Source of the DNA: Aliamphritea hakodatensis
GTDB taxonomy: Bacteria > Pseudomonadota > Gammaproteobacteria > Pseudomonadales > Balneatricaceae
Assembly: GCF_024347195.1 (NCBI RefSeq)
Contig: NZ_AP025281.1
Location: 3,348,001-3,412,000, forward strand
Direction of reading: 5' to 3'
Length of the DNA: 64,000 bases
The notes under the pieces are model-generated. The model made no database searches. It was not told where the DNA came from and worked only from the letters and a program-made list of their open reading frames with translations. The position numbers were made by a program, and so were the translations under genes. This document shows, one piece after another, positions 35,062-43,868 of the stretch; within the stretch, counting starts at the first letter, position 1, and the number at the start of each line of letters is the position of its first letter.

Positions 35062-36795
35062 TCAGCCAGAGGCACGCTTGGCGGACTGCAGACGGTCGTA
35101 CACTTCCAGCATTTTCTGATGGGCGGTAAAACCTTCAAGGCTCAGCGTGCTGGCAGGGAAATCCCTGAAAATCCGCTCGCCGGTCAGCATTTCAGATACC
35201 CGTTCCATCAGCGCCTGACCATAGACCTGCTCAAGCAGACCGCTGTAGTCAGCAAAGTCCCGTTCGGCATCCAGTGAAAACTGCAGACACTGATACAGGC
35301 ACCGGTACAGCGCTTCCCGCGACTCTTGCAGCCGGGCGTTTTCCAGCTGCCAGTGACACCAGTCCAGCGCATCCGCCAGATTTCCCTGCTGTAAATGCAG
35401 CAAACACTTCAGTTCGCCAATCCGCAGGGTGCTCCAGGCAGTGCCTTTATCCGCCACGATACCTATCAGTTCAGCCACCAGCTGTTTATCATCGAAGCCT
35501 TCGGTATTCAGGTCGACCAGTAAATCGGCGCCCTGATCTTTATCGAAGTTAGCCAGATCCAGCAGCCCTTCACGGTATTCAACCCCGGCATTATTGTTGT
35601 TGGATACCAGATCATCCACCGGATAAATCTCTGACATACCCGGCACAATGATCCGGCAGGTGTATACATTCAGATGTTCGTAGTCGGCAATGTAAATATC
35701 CATATCCACTTTATGGATCAGGTTACAGAGGTGCTCAAATTCCGCCTGACTGTCACCTTCCACATTCCATTCTACAAACTCGTAGTCCGTATCCCGGGAG
35801 AACAGATCCCAGGCCACCACGCCGCTGGAGTCGATAAAATGCGCTTCAAGGTTCTGCGAATCGGCCACGTCGGCCAGATTAAAGCTCGGCGGCGGAAAAT
35901 CTGCCAGCGAATTAAGCGCCCTGCCCCGCAGCAGTTCAGTGATCGTCCGCTCTAGCGCCACCTCAAACTTGGGATGCGCACCGAATGACGCACAGCAACC
36001 GCCATCATCAGGGTTAATCAGGGTTACATTCACCATCGGGTATTTACCGCCCAGGGATGCATCCCGCACCAGCACTACATAGCCGTAATCACGCAAGGCG
36101 TTAAGGGCATCCACTACCTGCGGGTAGCGGTTGATAATATGTTCCGGAATTTCCGGCAGACTGATGCCGGAAGTAATGATGGTGTTTTTAATATGACGTT
36201 CAAATATTTCGGATAACGCCTGTACCCGGGCTTCCGCGACACTGTTGCCGGCAGCAGCGCCATTACTTATATAGAGGTTGCCGATGATGTTTACCGGAAT
36301 CCAGACTTCATCGCCGGTACGCTGGCGGGTAAAGGGTATTGCGCAGATACCCCGGCCTGAGTTGCCTGAGTTAGTATCGATCAGGCCTGGCGCGGTCAGG
36401 TCATCATGTAAATTGTAATGCTGCAGGGTCGGCTCATCAAAAAGCCCTTCCGGGATGTCTTCACCGCTGACATCAAACCAGCGCTCATTCGGGTAGTGAA
36501 CAAAGTCGCCTTCGGCAACTTCCTGCCCCAGATAATAGTCGGTAAAGAAAGAGTTACAGCTGAGGCGTTCAAAATATTCACCCAGCGCACTGGCCAGAGC
36601 GGCCTCTTTACTGGCCCCCTTGCCATTGGTAAACAGAAGCGGACAGTGACGGTCGCGGATCAGTACAGACCACACATTCGGGACAGGATTCAGCCATTGT
36701 GCCTGCTCTATATCGAAGCCCAGAGCCTCTAACTGAGCAGACATTGTTTCAATCGACTCCTCTAAAGGCGCATCTTTTCCGGGAATCATCGTCAT
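35062..36795 (-). CDS. ycaO: YcaO-domain protein (S12 beta-methylthiolation-associated)
   Basis: 577 aa from ATG 36795, with AGGA nine nt upstream; the 19-codon in-frame extension to 36852 is not part of the family. Start MTMIPGKDAPLEESI and WLNPVPNVWSVLIRD match E. coli YcaO closely. The ATP-binding YcaO core shows KGASKEAALASALGEYFER (~55-75), SEIFERHIKN (~200) and FGAHPKFEVALERTITELLRG (~280). A helical TPR-like C-terminal region follows (~400-577). YcaO uses ATP to activate amide carbonyls; in E. coli it supports RimO-dependent methylthiolation of ribosomal protein S12, mechanism unclear. Monocistronic. Confidence 0.93.
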   Translation of the reverse strand: MTMIPGKDAPLEESIETMSAQLEALGFDIEQAQWLNPVPNVWSVLIRDRHCPLLFTNGKGASKEAALASALGEYFERLSCNSFFTDYYLGQEVAEGDFVHYPNERWFDVSGEDIPEGLFDEPTLQHYNLHDDLTAPGLIDTNSGNSGRGICAIPFTRQRTGDEVWIPVNIIGNLYISNGAAAGNSVAEARVQALSEIFERHIKNTIITSGISLPEIPEHIINRYPQVVDALNALRDYGYVVLVRDASLGGKYPMVNVTLINPDDGGCCASFGAHPKFEVALERTITELLRGRALNSLADFPPPSFNLADVADSQNLEAHFIDSSGVVAWDLFSRDTDYEFVEWNVEGDSQAEFEHLCNLIHKVDMDIYIADYEHLNVYTCRIIVPGMSEIYPVDDLVSNNNNAGVEYREGLLDLANFDKDQGADLLVDLNTEGFDDKQLVAELIGIVADKGTAWSTLRIGELKCLLHLQQGNLADALDWCHWQLENARLQESREALYRCLYQCLQFSLDAERDFADYSGLLEQVYGQALMERVSEMLTGERIFRDFPASTLSLEGFTAHQKMLEVYDRLQSAKRASG

Positions 36796-37036
36796 ATAAC
36801 TAAATCCTAGCAAGCCAATCTTCACATCCGCAGGAGAATAAACCCCGCTCAAACTCCACGTTATACAGAAATACGCCGCGCACCGAAACTCCGGCAGGGG
36901 TATTTTGTGTTCTCATAAAGTGTTTTCTGATTTACAACAGTTTACAGACCGCCTTTAAAAAAGCCGCCTGCAGCACGCCGGCAAATCACCGCAAACCATT
37001 ATTTCTGTTGAATGAAAAACTTTTTAACGTAAGTGC
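36796..37036. other. Intergenic region between ycaO and the tRNA cluster
   Basis: About 240 bases holding the ycaO upstream region on the minus strand and, towards the right, the start of the tRNA promoter region. No ORF or RNA gene is recognised. Confidence 0.4.
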
Positions 37037-37065
37037 TTGACGCCCATAGGGCTGATCATTAACAT
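37037..37065 (+). promoter_or_regulatory. Strong sigma-70 promoter of the tRNA cluster
   Basis: TTGACG (37037-37042), exact 17-bp spacer, TAACAT (37060-37065). This is followed by a GC-rich discriminator (ACGCCGCC), typical of stringently controlled stable-RNA promoters. The first tRNA begins 23 bp downstream. Confidence 0.75.
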
Positions 37066-37087
37066 ACGCCGCCACTAGTTAAGCAGT

Positions 37088-37163
37088 TCCTCGATAGCTC
37101 AGTTGGTAGAGCAGTAGACTGTTAATCTATTGGTCGCTGGTTCGAGTCCAGCTCGAGGAGCCA
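37088..37163 (+). tRNA. tRNA-Asn (GTT), copy 1
   Basis: 76 nt with encoded CCA. Acceptor TCCTCGA / TCGAGGA, D-arm GCTCAGTTGGTAGAGC, anticodon loop CTGTTAA giving GTT, T-arm GCTGGTTCGAGTCCAGC. All stems pair. Confidence 0.97.
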
Positions 37164-37200
37164 ATTCTGCTTAAACTAGTAACGTTTTGATGGATAACAT

Positions 37201-37276
37201 TCCTCGATAGCTCAGTTGGTAGAGCAGTAGACTGTTAATCTATTGGTCGCTGGTTCGAGTCCAGCTCGAGGAGCCA
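37201..37276 (+). tRNA. tRNA-Asn (GTT), copy 2
   Basis: Identical in sequence to the tRNA-Asn at 37088, 76 nt with CCA. The 37-nt spacer between the two is unrelated to the spacers of the following tRNA-Pro genes. Confidence 0.97.
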
Positions 37277-37291
37277 TCAGAACACAGAAGA

Positions 37292-37368
<77 letters not shown>

Positions 37369-37424
37369 CTTTTTTAAAGTGGACCTTCTGAAACACTTAA
37401 ACAGTGTATAAACCGTTTAATCGT

Positions 37425-37501
37425 CGGGGCATAGCGCAGCCTGGTAGCGCATCTGCTTTGGGAGCAGAGGGTCGTAGGTTCGAATCCTGCTGCCCCGACC
37501 A
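37425..37501 (+). tRNA. tRNA-Pro (TGG), copy 2
   Basis: 77 nt with CCA, anticodon stem TCTGC/GCAGA, anticodon TGG. Identical to copies 3 and 4. Confidence 0.97.
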
Positions 37502-37539
37502 CTTCTTCAACACTCAGCCGTGTATAAACAGCTAATCGT

Positions 37540-37616
37540 CGGGGCATAGCGCAGCCTGGTAGCGCATCTGCTTTGGGAGCAGAGGGTCGTAGGTTCGAAT
37601 CCTGCTGCCCCGACCA
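37540..37616 (+). tRNA. tRNA-Pro (TGG), copy 3
   Basis: Identical to copies 2 and 4. The ~38-nt spacer before it (ACTCAGCCGTGTATAAAC...) is repeated before copy 4, so this unit is a recent tandem duplication. Confidence 0.97.
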
Positions 37617-37653
37617 CTTCTCAACACTCAGCCGTGTATAAACAGCTAATCGT

Positions 37654-37730
37654 CGGGGCATAGCGCAGCCTGGTAGCGCATCTGCTTTGGGAGCAGAGGG
37701 TCGTAGGTTCGAATCCTGCTGCCCCGACCA
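37654..37730 (+). tRNA. tRNA-Pro (TGG), copy 4
   Basis: Identical to copies 2 and 3. Its 3' end directly adjoins the 113-bp repeat array, whose units each end in the same 18 nt. Confidence 0.97.
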
Positions 37731-38295
37731 ATTCTTTCCTGTATATCCATCATCACAATCAAGCACTACAGATCTCTGGTTCGAGTTAAGCGAAGCGAAA
37801 CAACATCGCGCTTTTTGCGATGGTCATCCTGCTGCCCCGACCACTTACTTCTCATATTCAAATCTCCATCGACTAAAACGACACATCTCTGGTTCGAGTT
37901 AAGCGAAGCGAAACAACATCGCGCTTTTTGCGATGGTCATCCTGCTGCCCCGACCAATTCTTTCCTGTATATCCATCATCACAATCAAGCATTACAGATC
38001 TCTGGTTCGAGTTAAGCGAAGCGAAACAACATCGCGCTTTTTGCGATGGTCATCCTACTGCCCCGACCACTTACTTCTCATATTCAAATCTCCATCGACT
38101 AAAACGACACACCTCTGGTTCGAGTTAAGCGAAGCGAAACAACATCGCGCTTTTTGCGATGGTCATCCTGCTGCCCCGACCAATTCTTTCCTGTATATCC
38201 ATCATCACAATCAAGCACTACAGATCTCTGGTTCGAGTTAAGCGCAGCGAAACAACATCGTGCTTTTTGCGATGGTCATCCTGCTGCCCCGACCA
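37731..38295 (+). repeat. Five tandem 113-bp repeats each ending in the tRNA-Pro 3' end
   Basis: Units 37731-37843, 37844-37956, 37957-38069, 38070-38182 and 38183-38295, all exactly 113 bp. Each ends with ATCCTGCTGCCCCGACCA, the last 18 nt of tRNA-Pro including CCA (one change in unit 3). A T-loop-like GGTTCGA occurs earlier, separated from the 3' end by ~41 nt holding a hairpin (CATCGC...GCGATG). The first ~45 nt come in two versions that alternate: ATTCTTTCCTG type in units 1, 3 and 5, CTTACTTCTCA type in units 2 and 4. A sixth, decayed ATTCTTTCCTG-type unit follows to about 38350. The layout recalls the rtT repeats of the E. coli tyrT operon. Confidence 0.9.
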
Positions 38296-38438
38296 ATTCT
38301 TTCCTGTATATCCATCATCACAATCAAGCACTACAGGTTTCCGGTTCGGGTTGAACCGGCCGTAGCGAGATAAAACCGGATCTTGCCAGCCATGAAATGG
38401 GACAGCCCCCTCTTACTCACGTAACCGCAGACAACAAA

Positions 38439-38458
38439 AAACCGCCCGAAGGCGGTTT
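38439..38458 (-). terminator. Terminator between the tRNA array and the M18 aminopeptidase gene
   Basis: AAACCGCC / GGCGGTTT stem with a CGAA loop. A T-tract on the minus strand serves the aminopeptidase gene; the plus side could stop tRNA read-through more weakly. Confidence 0.85.
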
Positions 38459-38485
38459 CTCAGATATCCGACAGACCGTTAGCCG

Positions 38486-39790
38486 TCAGATTTTCTCCAG
38501 ACGGTAGAAACGCTGCAGGATACGGGCAAGATTCACTGCGTCATCACTGCCACAGATTTCCCGGATAGAATGCATCGCATACTGAGGCGCGCCCACATCA
38601 ATGGTCTTTACGCCCAGCTCACCTGAGGTAATCGGACCAATGGTGCTGCCGCAACCCATGTCTGTACGGACCACGAAACTCTGTACCGGCACATCTTCCA
38701 GATCCGCCAGGTTCCGGAAAATAGCCGCTGTTTCACTGTTAGTGGCGTAACGCTGGTTATTATTGATCTTGATAACCGGACCGGCATTCAGCTTCGGACC
38801 ATGATTAGCATCATGCTTATCCGCAAAGTTCGGATGCACCGCATGGGCGTTATCGGCAGATACCATCATTGAGTTGGCCAGTGCACGGTTTCGCAGTTCG
38901 TTATCCGGCATTAAACGTTCCAGCAGATTCATCAGCATCGGCCCCTGCGCGCCACAGGCACTCAGGCTGCCAACCTCTTCATGATCATTACAGATTAACA
39001 GCGCACCTTCTTCAGAATCAGATTCAATCAGCGCCTCCAGCCCGATAAAACAACTGAGCAGATTATCCAGCCGCGCCGACGCCATAAACTCTTCATTCAG
39101 GCCGACATAACCGGGACCCTGTACATCATAAAAGCTCAGCTCGTAGTCGAGAATCTTATCGACATCATCGATATCATCACGGGCCAGCTCAGCTTTCAGC
39201 ATCGCCCGGAAATCAAATTCATCACCCTCTACCTGTACCTGCGCCAGCAGCGGCGGAATATCGGTCTGCGGGTTAACACTGCGCTCGCTGTTTGCGGTGC
39301 GATCCAGATGAATCGCCAGGCTTGGAATAATAGCGATCGGTTTAACAAAATTGATCAGCGCACTGCAGACGTCACCATTTTTTGCCAGATAGCTGACCCG
39401 GCCAGCCAGTGATAAATCACGGTCAAACCACGGATTTAAAAGCACACCGCCATAGACTTCCACCCCAAGGTTGACGCAACCCTGACGCAGCAGCACCGGG
39501 TTTGGTTTCACCCGCAGGCAGGGGCTGTCAGTATGTGCGCCCACCATCCGGAATCCGCGTTCCGCTAAGCCACCGTCCGCCGGCATCTGCCAGGCAACAA
39601 TTGCGGAGTCGTTTCTGACCAGAAAATACCGGCCACCGGCCTTCACAGACCAGGCATTCTGTTCTTCCAGCTCAACAAAGCCGGCTTCCTGCAGCCTGCC
39701 ACGCATTTCGCTGACCGCATGAAAAGGGGTCGGAGACGCCGCTAAAAACTCAAATAGCCGTTGATTAAATTCATTCTTAAGCATAATCAT
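38486..39790 (-). CDS. apeB: M18-family aminopeptidase
   Basis: 434-aa cytosolic metallo-aminopeptidase of the aspartyl aminopeptidase family. Visible metal-site segments: GAHTDSPCLRVKPNP (~84-98, His-x-Asp), the middle RLDNLLSCFIGLEAL (~232-246), CNDHEEVGSLSACGAQGP (~258-275, Glu-Glu) and the C-terminal AMHSIREICG (~405, His). Expected to release acidic N-terminal residues from peptides. The start overlaps the FKBP stop (ATGA), so the two genes are coupled. Start at ATG 39790; an ATG two codons downstream (39784) is equally possible. Length is as usual for the family (420-470 aa). Confidence 0.92.
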   Translation of the reverse strand: MIMLKNEFNQRLFEFLAASPTPFHAVSEMRGRLQEAGFVELEEQNAWSVKAGGRYFLVRNDSAIVAWQMPADGGLAERGFRMVGAHTDSPCLRVKPNPVLLRQGCVNLGVEVYGGVLLNPWFDRDLSLAGRVSYLAKNGDVCSALINFVKPIAIIPSLAIHLDRTANSERSVNPQTDIPPLLAQVQVEGDEFDFRAMLKAELARDDIDDVDKILDYELSFYDVQGPGYVGLNEEFMASARLDNLLSCFIGLEALIESDSEEGALLICNDHEEVGSLSACGAQGPMLMNLLERLMPDNELRNRALANSMMVSADNAHAVHPNFADKHDANHGPKLNAGPVIKINNNQRYATNSETAAIFRNLADLEDVPVQSFVVRTDMGCGSTIGPITSGELGVKTIDVGAPQYAMHSIREICGSDDAVNLARILQRFYRLEKI

Positions 39791-40320
39791 TCAGCCTGCT
39801 GTGCAGGCACTATCTCCAGTAATTCAATTTCAAATATCAGCGCCGAGTTAGCCGGTATTTTTTCATTCGGACTAATCGCGCCATATGCCAGTTCAGACGG
39901 CAAAAAGATTTTCCATTTAGCACCGGCAGGCATCATCAGCAAAGCTTTACGCCAGCCTTTAATAACACCGCCCAAAGGAAATTCCGACGGTTCACCCTGC
40001 TCAAGCGTGCTTTCAAACAGCTCGCCGTCAACCCGCCAGCCCTGATAATGCACTTTTACACTGTCCTGCAACCGGGGCTTGTCGCCACTGCCCGGCTGTA
40101 TAACCAGATATTGCAGCCCGTCTGCGGTTTCCTGAATCCCTGGCTGCTGTTTATTTTCAGCCAGAAATGCCACACCTTCTTTCTTTACATCATCGTTCAG
40201 TGCTTTCTCGATCAGCTGACGCCGGAACTCAGCCTCATTCTGATCATCGCCACAACCGGCCAGCAGCATCACACTGCTGATCACACTGAACACCGCAGCA
40301 TATTTAATCTGTCTTAACAT
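39787..40320 (-). CDS. FKBP-type peptidyl-prolyl cis-trans isomerase lipoprotein
   Basis: 177 aa. Lipoprotein signal with lipobox VMLLAGC (cysteine ~23). An N-terminal short helical domain resembling Mip/FkpA dimerisation region follows (~25-75). The FKBP domain (~75-172) shows VKVHYQGWRVDGELFESTLEQ, PLGGVIKGWRKALLMMPAGAKW and LAYG...IPANSALIFEIELLEI, including the proline-binding aromatic residues. It catalyses proline isomerisation during folding of envelope proteins. Coupled to the M18 aminopeptidase gene by a 4-bp overlap. It is an FkpA/FklB type; which cannot be decided without alignment. Confidence 0.9.
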   Translation of the reverse strand: MLRQIKYAAVFSVISSVMLLAGCGDDQNEAEFRRQLIEKALNDDVKKEGVAFLAENKQQPGIQETADGLQYLVIQPGSGDKPRLQDSVKVHYQGWRVDGELFESTLEQGEPSEFPLGGVIKGWRKALLMMPAGAKWKIFLPSELAYGAISPNEKIPANSALIFEIELLEIVPAQQAE

Positions 40321-40487
40321 ATTTACCCTGATAAAAGCGCCCGGAACTCCGACACTTTACTGAGAACTAAACTTACCCTGCCAGCGTATCAGTTTGCAGT
40401 AGCCATGACACGAAGGCTACCCATGATGAGTGCATTATCTGCGTTCTGCCAGGGGAAATTGATATTCTATATCAGTAAGTGATTGAA
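40321..40487. other. Divergent intergenic region, FKBP gene / prc
   Basis: The full divergent gap of about 350 bases (40321-40668) has no ORF of note. Its right part carries the candidate prc promoter at 40488; the left part should hold the FKBP promoter, but no clear hexamer pair is seen. Confidence 0.4.
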
Positions 40488-40516
40488 TTTACATCAGCAC
40501 AGGCGAAGACTACACT
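40488..40516 (+). promoter_or_regulatory. Candidate prc promoter
   Basis: TTTACA (40488-40493), 17-bp spacer, TACACT (40511-40516). This would give a ~145-nt leader before prc. Confidence 0.4.
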
Positions 40517-40668
40517 CGGAACCAGGAGTTAAACTTAGGGAACCTAAAAAACGGTTTACAGGTCTTAACCAGTAAGAAACCATTACCTGACGGCCATCCC
40601 GCCCAGGAATGCATTACCGGGTTTCATTTTGTTGAAGTTATAGTTGAAGCTATACAGGAATATTGACC

Positions 40669-42762
40669 TTGAGCACCAGCCAGTTAGTTACGCACGTAAA
40701 ACAAGCCGCCCTTGGTGGCCTGATCCTGCTTCTGAGCAGCCTGCCCGCTCAGGCTGCTGTCAGCCCACAACTGACACCTGAACCGGTTCACAGCCAGGTC
40801 ATCCGCGATATTGCCAGCTCCCTGGTTGATGATCACTATTCCGACATTACTGTCGACGACTCTCTCTCCAGCAAGGTTCTGGACAGTTTTGTTGATAACC
40901 TTGATCCCAGCAAAGCCTATTTCTTTGCTGACGACATCAAAAGCTTTGAGCCCTACCGCACGCTGTTGGATGACCAGATTAAGGCCGGCAATCTGGACGC
41001 CGGCTTTGAGATCTTTAACCGCTATCAGCAGCGCATCACAGAGCGCCTGACGTATCTTATAGGCAAGCTGGAAAGCCCGGACACGGAAATCGACTTCACC
41101 GTTGATGAATCCCTGATGACAGACCGCAGCAACAGCCAGTGGACCACCAACAAGGCGGAGATGGATGAATTCTGGCGCAAGCGCCTGAAGAGTACACTGC
41201 TGAACCTTAAACTGGCCGGCAAAGACATTGCCGACGCCAGAGAAACCCTGCTCAAACGTTATAAAAATCAGCTCACCCGGGTGGAACAGACTAACCCTGA
41301 AGACGTATTCCAGAGTTACGCAAATGCGTTTGCCCAGCAGTTTGACCCGCACACTCAGTACTTTTCGCCCCGCCGCTCTGAGAACTTCAACATCAACATG
41401 AGCCTTTCACTGGAAGGCATCGGCGCGGTACTGCAAACGGAAAATGAGAACACCAAGATTGTTCGCCTGGTACCGGCAGGACCGGCTGAAAAAACCGGTC
41501 AGATTAAAACATCCGATGTCATTGTTGGCGTTGGCCAGGGCGCCAGCGGTGAAATTCAGGACATTATCGGCTGGCGGCTGGATGAAGTTGTTGCCCTGAT
41601 CCGTGGGCCAAAAGGCACCACCGTGCGTCTGGAAGTCATTCCCGCCGACGCTGAAGACGGTACCCGCCGGATCGTTTCAATTATCCGCAACAAGGTAAAG
41701 CTGGAAGAACAGTCCGCCCAGAAACGCGTCATTGAGCTGGAAAGAGACGGCAGCACGTATCGCCTTGGTGTCATCAGCATCCCTACCTTCTATATTGATT
41801 TCAACGCACTGAAATCCGGCGACTCCAACTACAAGAGCACCACCCGCGATGTTGAAAGGCTGATTAAAGAACTGCAGCGGGAAGATAAAATTGACGGCCT
41901 GATTGTCGACCTGCGCGACAATGGCGGCGGCTCACTGCGTGAAGCCAATGAACTGGTTGGCCTGTTTATTAACCGGGGCCCTACCGTACAGATCCGCGAC
42001 CAGCAGGGCCGGGTCAATATTCTGCAGGATTCTAATCCGAAGGTTGTCTACCACGGCCCGATGGCGGTACTGGTAAACCGTCTGAGCGCTTCAGCCTCTG
42101 AAATCTTTGCCGGCGCCATTCAGGATTACCAGCGGGGCATCATCGTCGGTAACCAGACCTTCGGTAAAGGCACCGTACAGACCCTCTCGCCTTTACGTCA
42201 GGGCCAGCTGAAACTGACCCACGCCAAGTTCTACCGCATTTCCGGTGACAGCACCCAGCATAAAGGTGTTGTGCCGGATATCCGCTTCCCTTCCCTGTAT
42301 GACATGGATGAAATCGGTGAAAGCGCACTGGACGGTGCCCTGCCATGGGATCAGGTTCACCCTGTACCGCACCGCCAGTTCATCAGCCTGTCCAGCACGT
42401 TGCCGGAGCTGACTGCCCGCCACAAAGCCCGTATCAAAACCGATCCGGACTTCCGCTACATGCAGGCTCAGATCGACCGGATCACTGAGATCAAAAACGA
42501 CAACCTGATCACCCTCAATGAAACAATGCTACAGGCTGAGCGCGATGCTTCTGAAGCCTGGCAGCTGGACATTGAGAATCAGCGCCGGTCCGCCAAGCAG
42601 TTACCCGCACTGGATAAACTCTCCGATCTTGAAGACACACTGGAGAAAGATGACCAGGGCCGGATAATTAATCCTGAAGCTGAAGCCATTCTGGCCGAAA
42701 CAGGAAGAATACTGCTGGATGTTATTTCTGTTACCTATAAGAAACTGCTGGCCAGACAATAA
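40669..42762 (+). CDS. prc: Tail-specific protease (carboxy-terminal processing peptidase, S41)
   Basis: 697 aa. No ATG is available at the start: TTG 40669 has AGGA at a good distance, while TTG 40663 is too close to it. Signal peptide ~10-30 (LGGLILLLSSLPAQAA). N-terminal helical domain with VDNLDPSKAYFFADDI (~75-90), a PDZ domain (~240-330) and the S41 protease core. The catalytic serine lies in NRLSASASEIFAGA (~467) and the lysine in GNQTFGKGTVQTL (~492). The C-terminal DUF3340-type tail completes it. The enzyme degrades SsrA-like and nonpolar C-termini in the periplasm and trims penicillin-binding proteins. It is followed 60 bp later by the 257-aa membrane protein. Confidence 0.92.
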   Translation: MSTSQLVTHVKQAALGGLILLLSSLPAQAAVSPQLTPEPVHSQVIRDIASSLVDDHYSDITVDDSLSSKVLDSFVDNLDPSKAYFFADDIKSFEPYRTLLDDQIKAGNLDAGFEIFNRYQQRITERLTYLIGKLESPDTEIDFTVDESLMTDRSNSQWTTNKAEMDEFWRKRLKSTLLNLKLAGKDIADARETLLKRYKNQLTRVEQTNPEDVFQSYANAFAQQFDPHTQYFSPRRSENFNINMSLSLEGIGAVLQTENENTKIVRLVPAGPAEKTGQIKTSDVIVGVGQGASGEIQDIIGWRLDEVVALIRGPKGTTVRLEVIPADAEDGTRRIVSIIRNKVKLEEQSAQKRVIELERDGSTYRLGVISIPTFYIDFNALKSGDSNYKSTTRDVERLIKELQREDKIDGLIVDLRDNGGGSLREANELVGLFINRGPTVQIRDQQGRVNILQDSNPKVVYHGPMAVLVNRLSASASEIFAGAIQDYQRGIIVGNQTFGKGTVQTLSPLRQGQLKLTHAKFYRISGDSTQHKGVVPDIRFPSLYDMDEIGESALDGALPWDQVHPVPHRQFISLSSTLPELTARHKARIKTDPDFRYMQAQIDRITEIKNDNLITLNETMLQAERDASEAWQLDIENQRRSAKQLPALDKLSDLEDTLEKDDQGRIINPEAEAILAETGRILLDVISVTYKKLLARQ

Positions 42763-42822
42763 ACCTGGCCAGACATCCGCCGCACATTTTGTTACAGACC
42801 ATACACCTACCGGGGAAGGCAT

Positions 42823-43596
42823 ATGTCCTTGAGCAAAAATAAGCTGGCACTGATTATCGGAATACCTTTATTGCTGATCCTGCTCGGTATTGGTGGCTAT
42901 ATGCTGTACACCATCCTCACGGCGCAGACCGCAGAGAACAACAAAAGCCTGCAAAGCTTTGGCGACAGCGTCATGCCCGGTGACTCACGGTACGACCTTG
43001 AAGGGGAAGATGCTCATCTGGCCCCGTCAATAGACACCAACCCCAACCTGTCACCGAATCAGAAAATTATCGCCAAACTGCGTTCCGAACGCCGCAAGAT
43101 GAGCCTGGAAATTGACAACCTGCAGGCCGAGGTCATCACCCTGCAGGCACAGGTTGAACTGCTGGAAGAATACAAGCGCACCAATGAGCGCTACGCGCCC
43201 TACTCGCTCGACGAAGAAATTTCCCTGATTCACACCCGCATTAAACAACTGCTGGCCGGCCACGCGGAAACCCGCCGCTTTAACCGCCGCCAGATAGAAA
43301 GTATGTCAGCCGCTGCCGCTCAGGAATACCGTCGCTTTATTACCATTAATAAACTGGCGCTGGATCAGGACCAGATCGATAACGTGGTGAATGAGCACTT
43401 ACCTGCCTATGCCTTTTGCATCGGCAACGGTGTCGACATTGCCGCCAACAATAAAGAAGAAGAACAGATGGCCGTGGAGTTTTTCAAAACCCGTAACGAG
43501 GCCCTGATGCCTGCCGGCCTGCTCAATGACCTGAAGGTGGTTTCCAAGCCCTGCAGGGAAAACCTCTACACCCGCCTTGCTTACCTGACCAACTGA
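42823..43596 (+). CDS. Single-pass membrane protein with coiled coil, unknown
   Basis: 257 aa; start ATG 42823 with GGAAGG upstream. One N-terminal transmembrane helix (LALIIGIPLLLILLGIGGYM, ~8-27), then a Ser/Asp-rich stretch. A strong coiled coil follows (~85-125, KLRSERRKMSLEIDNLQAEV region), then a helical C-terminal domain with two cysteines (AFCIGNGVDIA ~195 and SKPCRENLY ~243), possibly a disulfide in the periplasm. No family recognised, though similar proteins are likely in related marine genera. On the same strand as prc and 60 bp downstream, so possibly co-transcribed. Confidence 0.7.
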   Translation: MSLSKNKLALIIGIPLLLILLGIGGYMLYTILTAQTAENNKSLQSFGDSVMPGDSRYDLEGEDAHLAPSIDTNPNLSPNQKIIAKLRSERRKMSLEIDNLQAEVITLQAQVELLEEYKRTNERYAPYSLDEEISLIHTRIKQLLAGHAETRRFNRRQIESMSAAAAQEYRRFITINKLALDQDQIDNVVNEHLPAYAFCIGNGVDIAANNKEEEQMAVEFFKTRNEALMPAGLLNDLKVVSKPCRENLYTRLAYLTN

Positions 43597-43692
43597 TCCC
43601 CGCCCTTCAGCCCGGAGCAGTATTTTCGGGCTGAATTGCTGAAAAAAGCCATTATCCCCCGGGACTTTTACGATTTTTATCGTACCTGCTAC

Positions 43693-43721
43693 TTTCTACT
43701 TGCCAAAAGCGGCTGTATAAT
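43693..43721 (+). promoter_or_regulatory. Candidate rpsA promoter
   Basis: Consensus -10 TATAAT at 43716-43721, directly preceded by TG. The -35 (TTTCTA/TTCTAC, 43693-43699) is weak. The transcript would have a ~140-nt leader, where S1 autoregulation normally acts. The small frame at 43636-43821 overlaps it and is not considered a gene. Confidence 0.55.
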
Positions 43722-43868
43722 GACCGCCCTTATATCTGTACTCCGGTTGCCCATTGTCAGCCATTCAGCCGGAAAACAGATACTAAAACTGACCCTGTTT
43801 CCGGCTGACGTTACAGGCTAACCAAAGTAAGTTCTTGTTTTCCCGGAATTTACTGGATAGGAATACAC

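Noticed and set aside
37687..38365. Several overlapping plus-strand ORFs (66-102 aa) with near-identical peptides in the tRNA-Pro region
   Set aside because: They are translations of the 113-bp repeat and of tRNA sequence; they start in repeat copies without RBS.
43636..43821. 61-aa ORF before rpsA
   Set aside because: Overlaps the likely rpsA promoter and leader; no conserved features.
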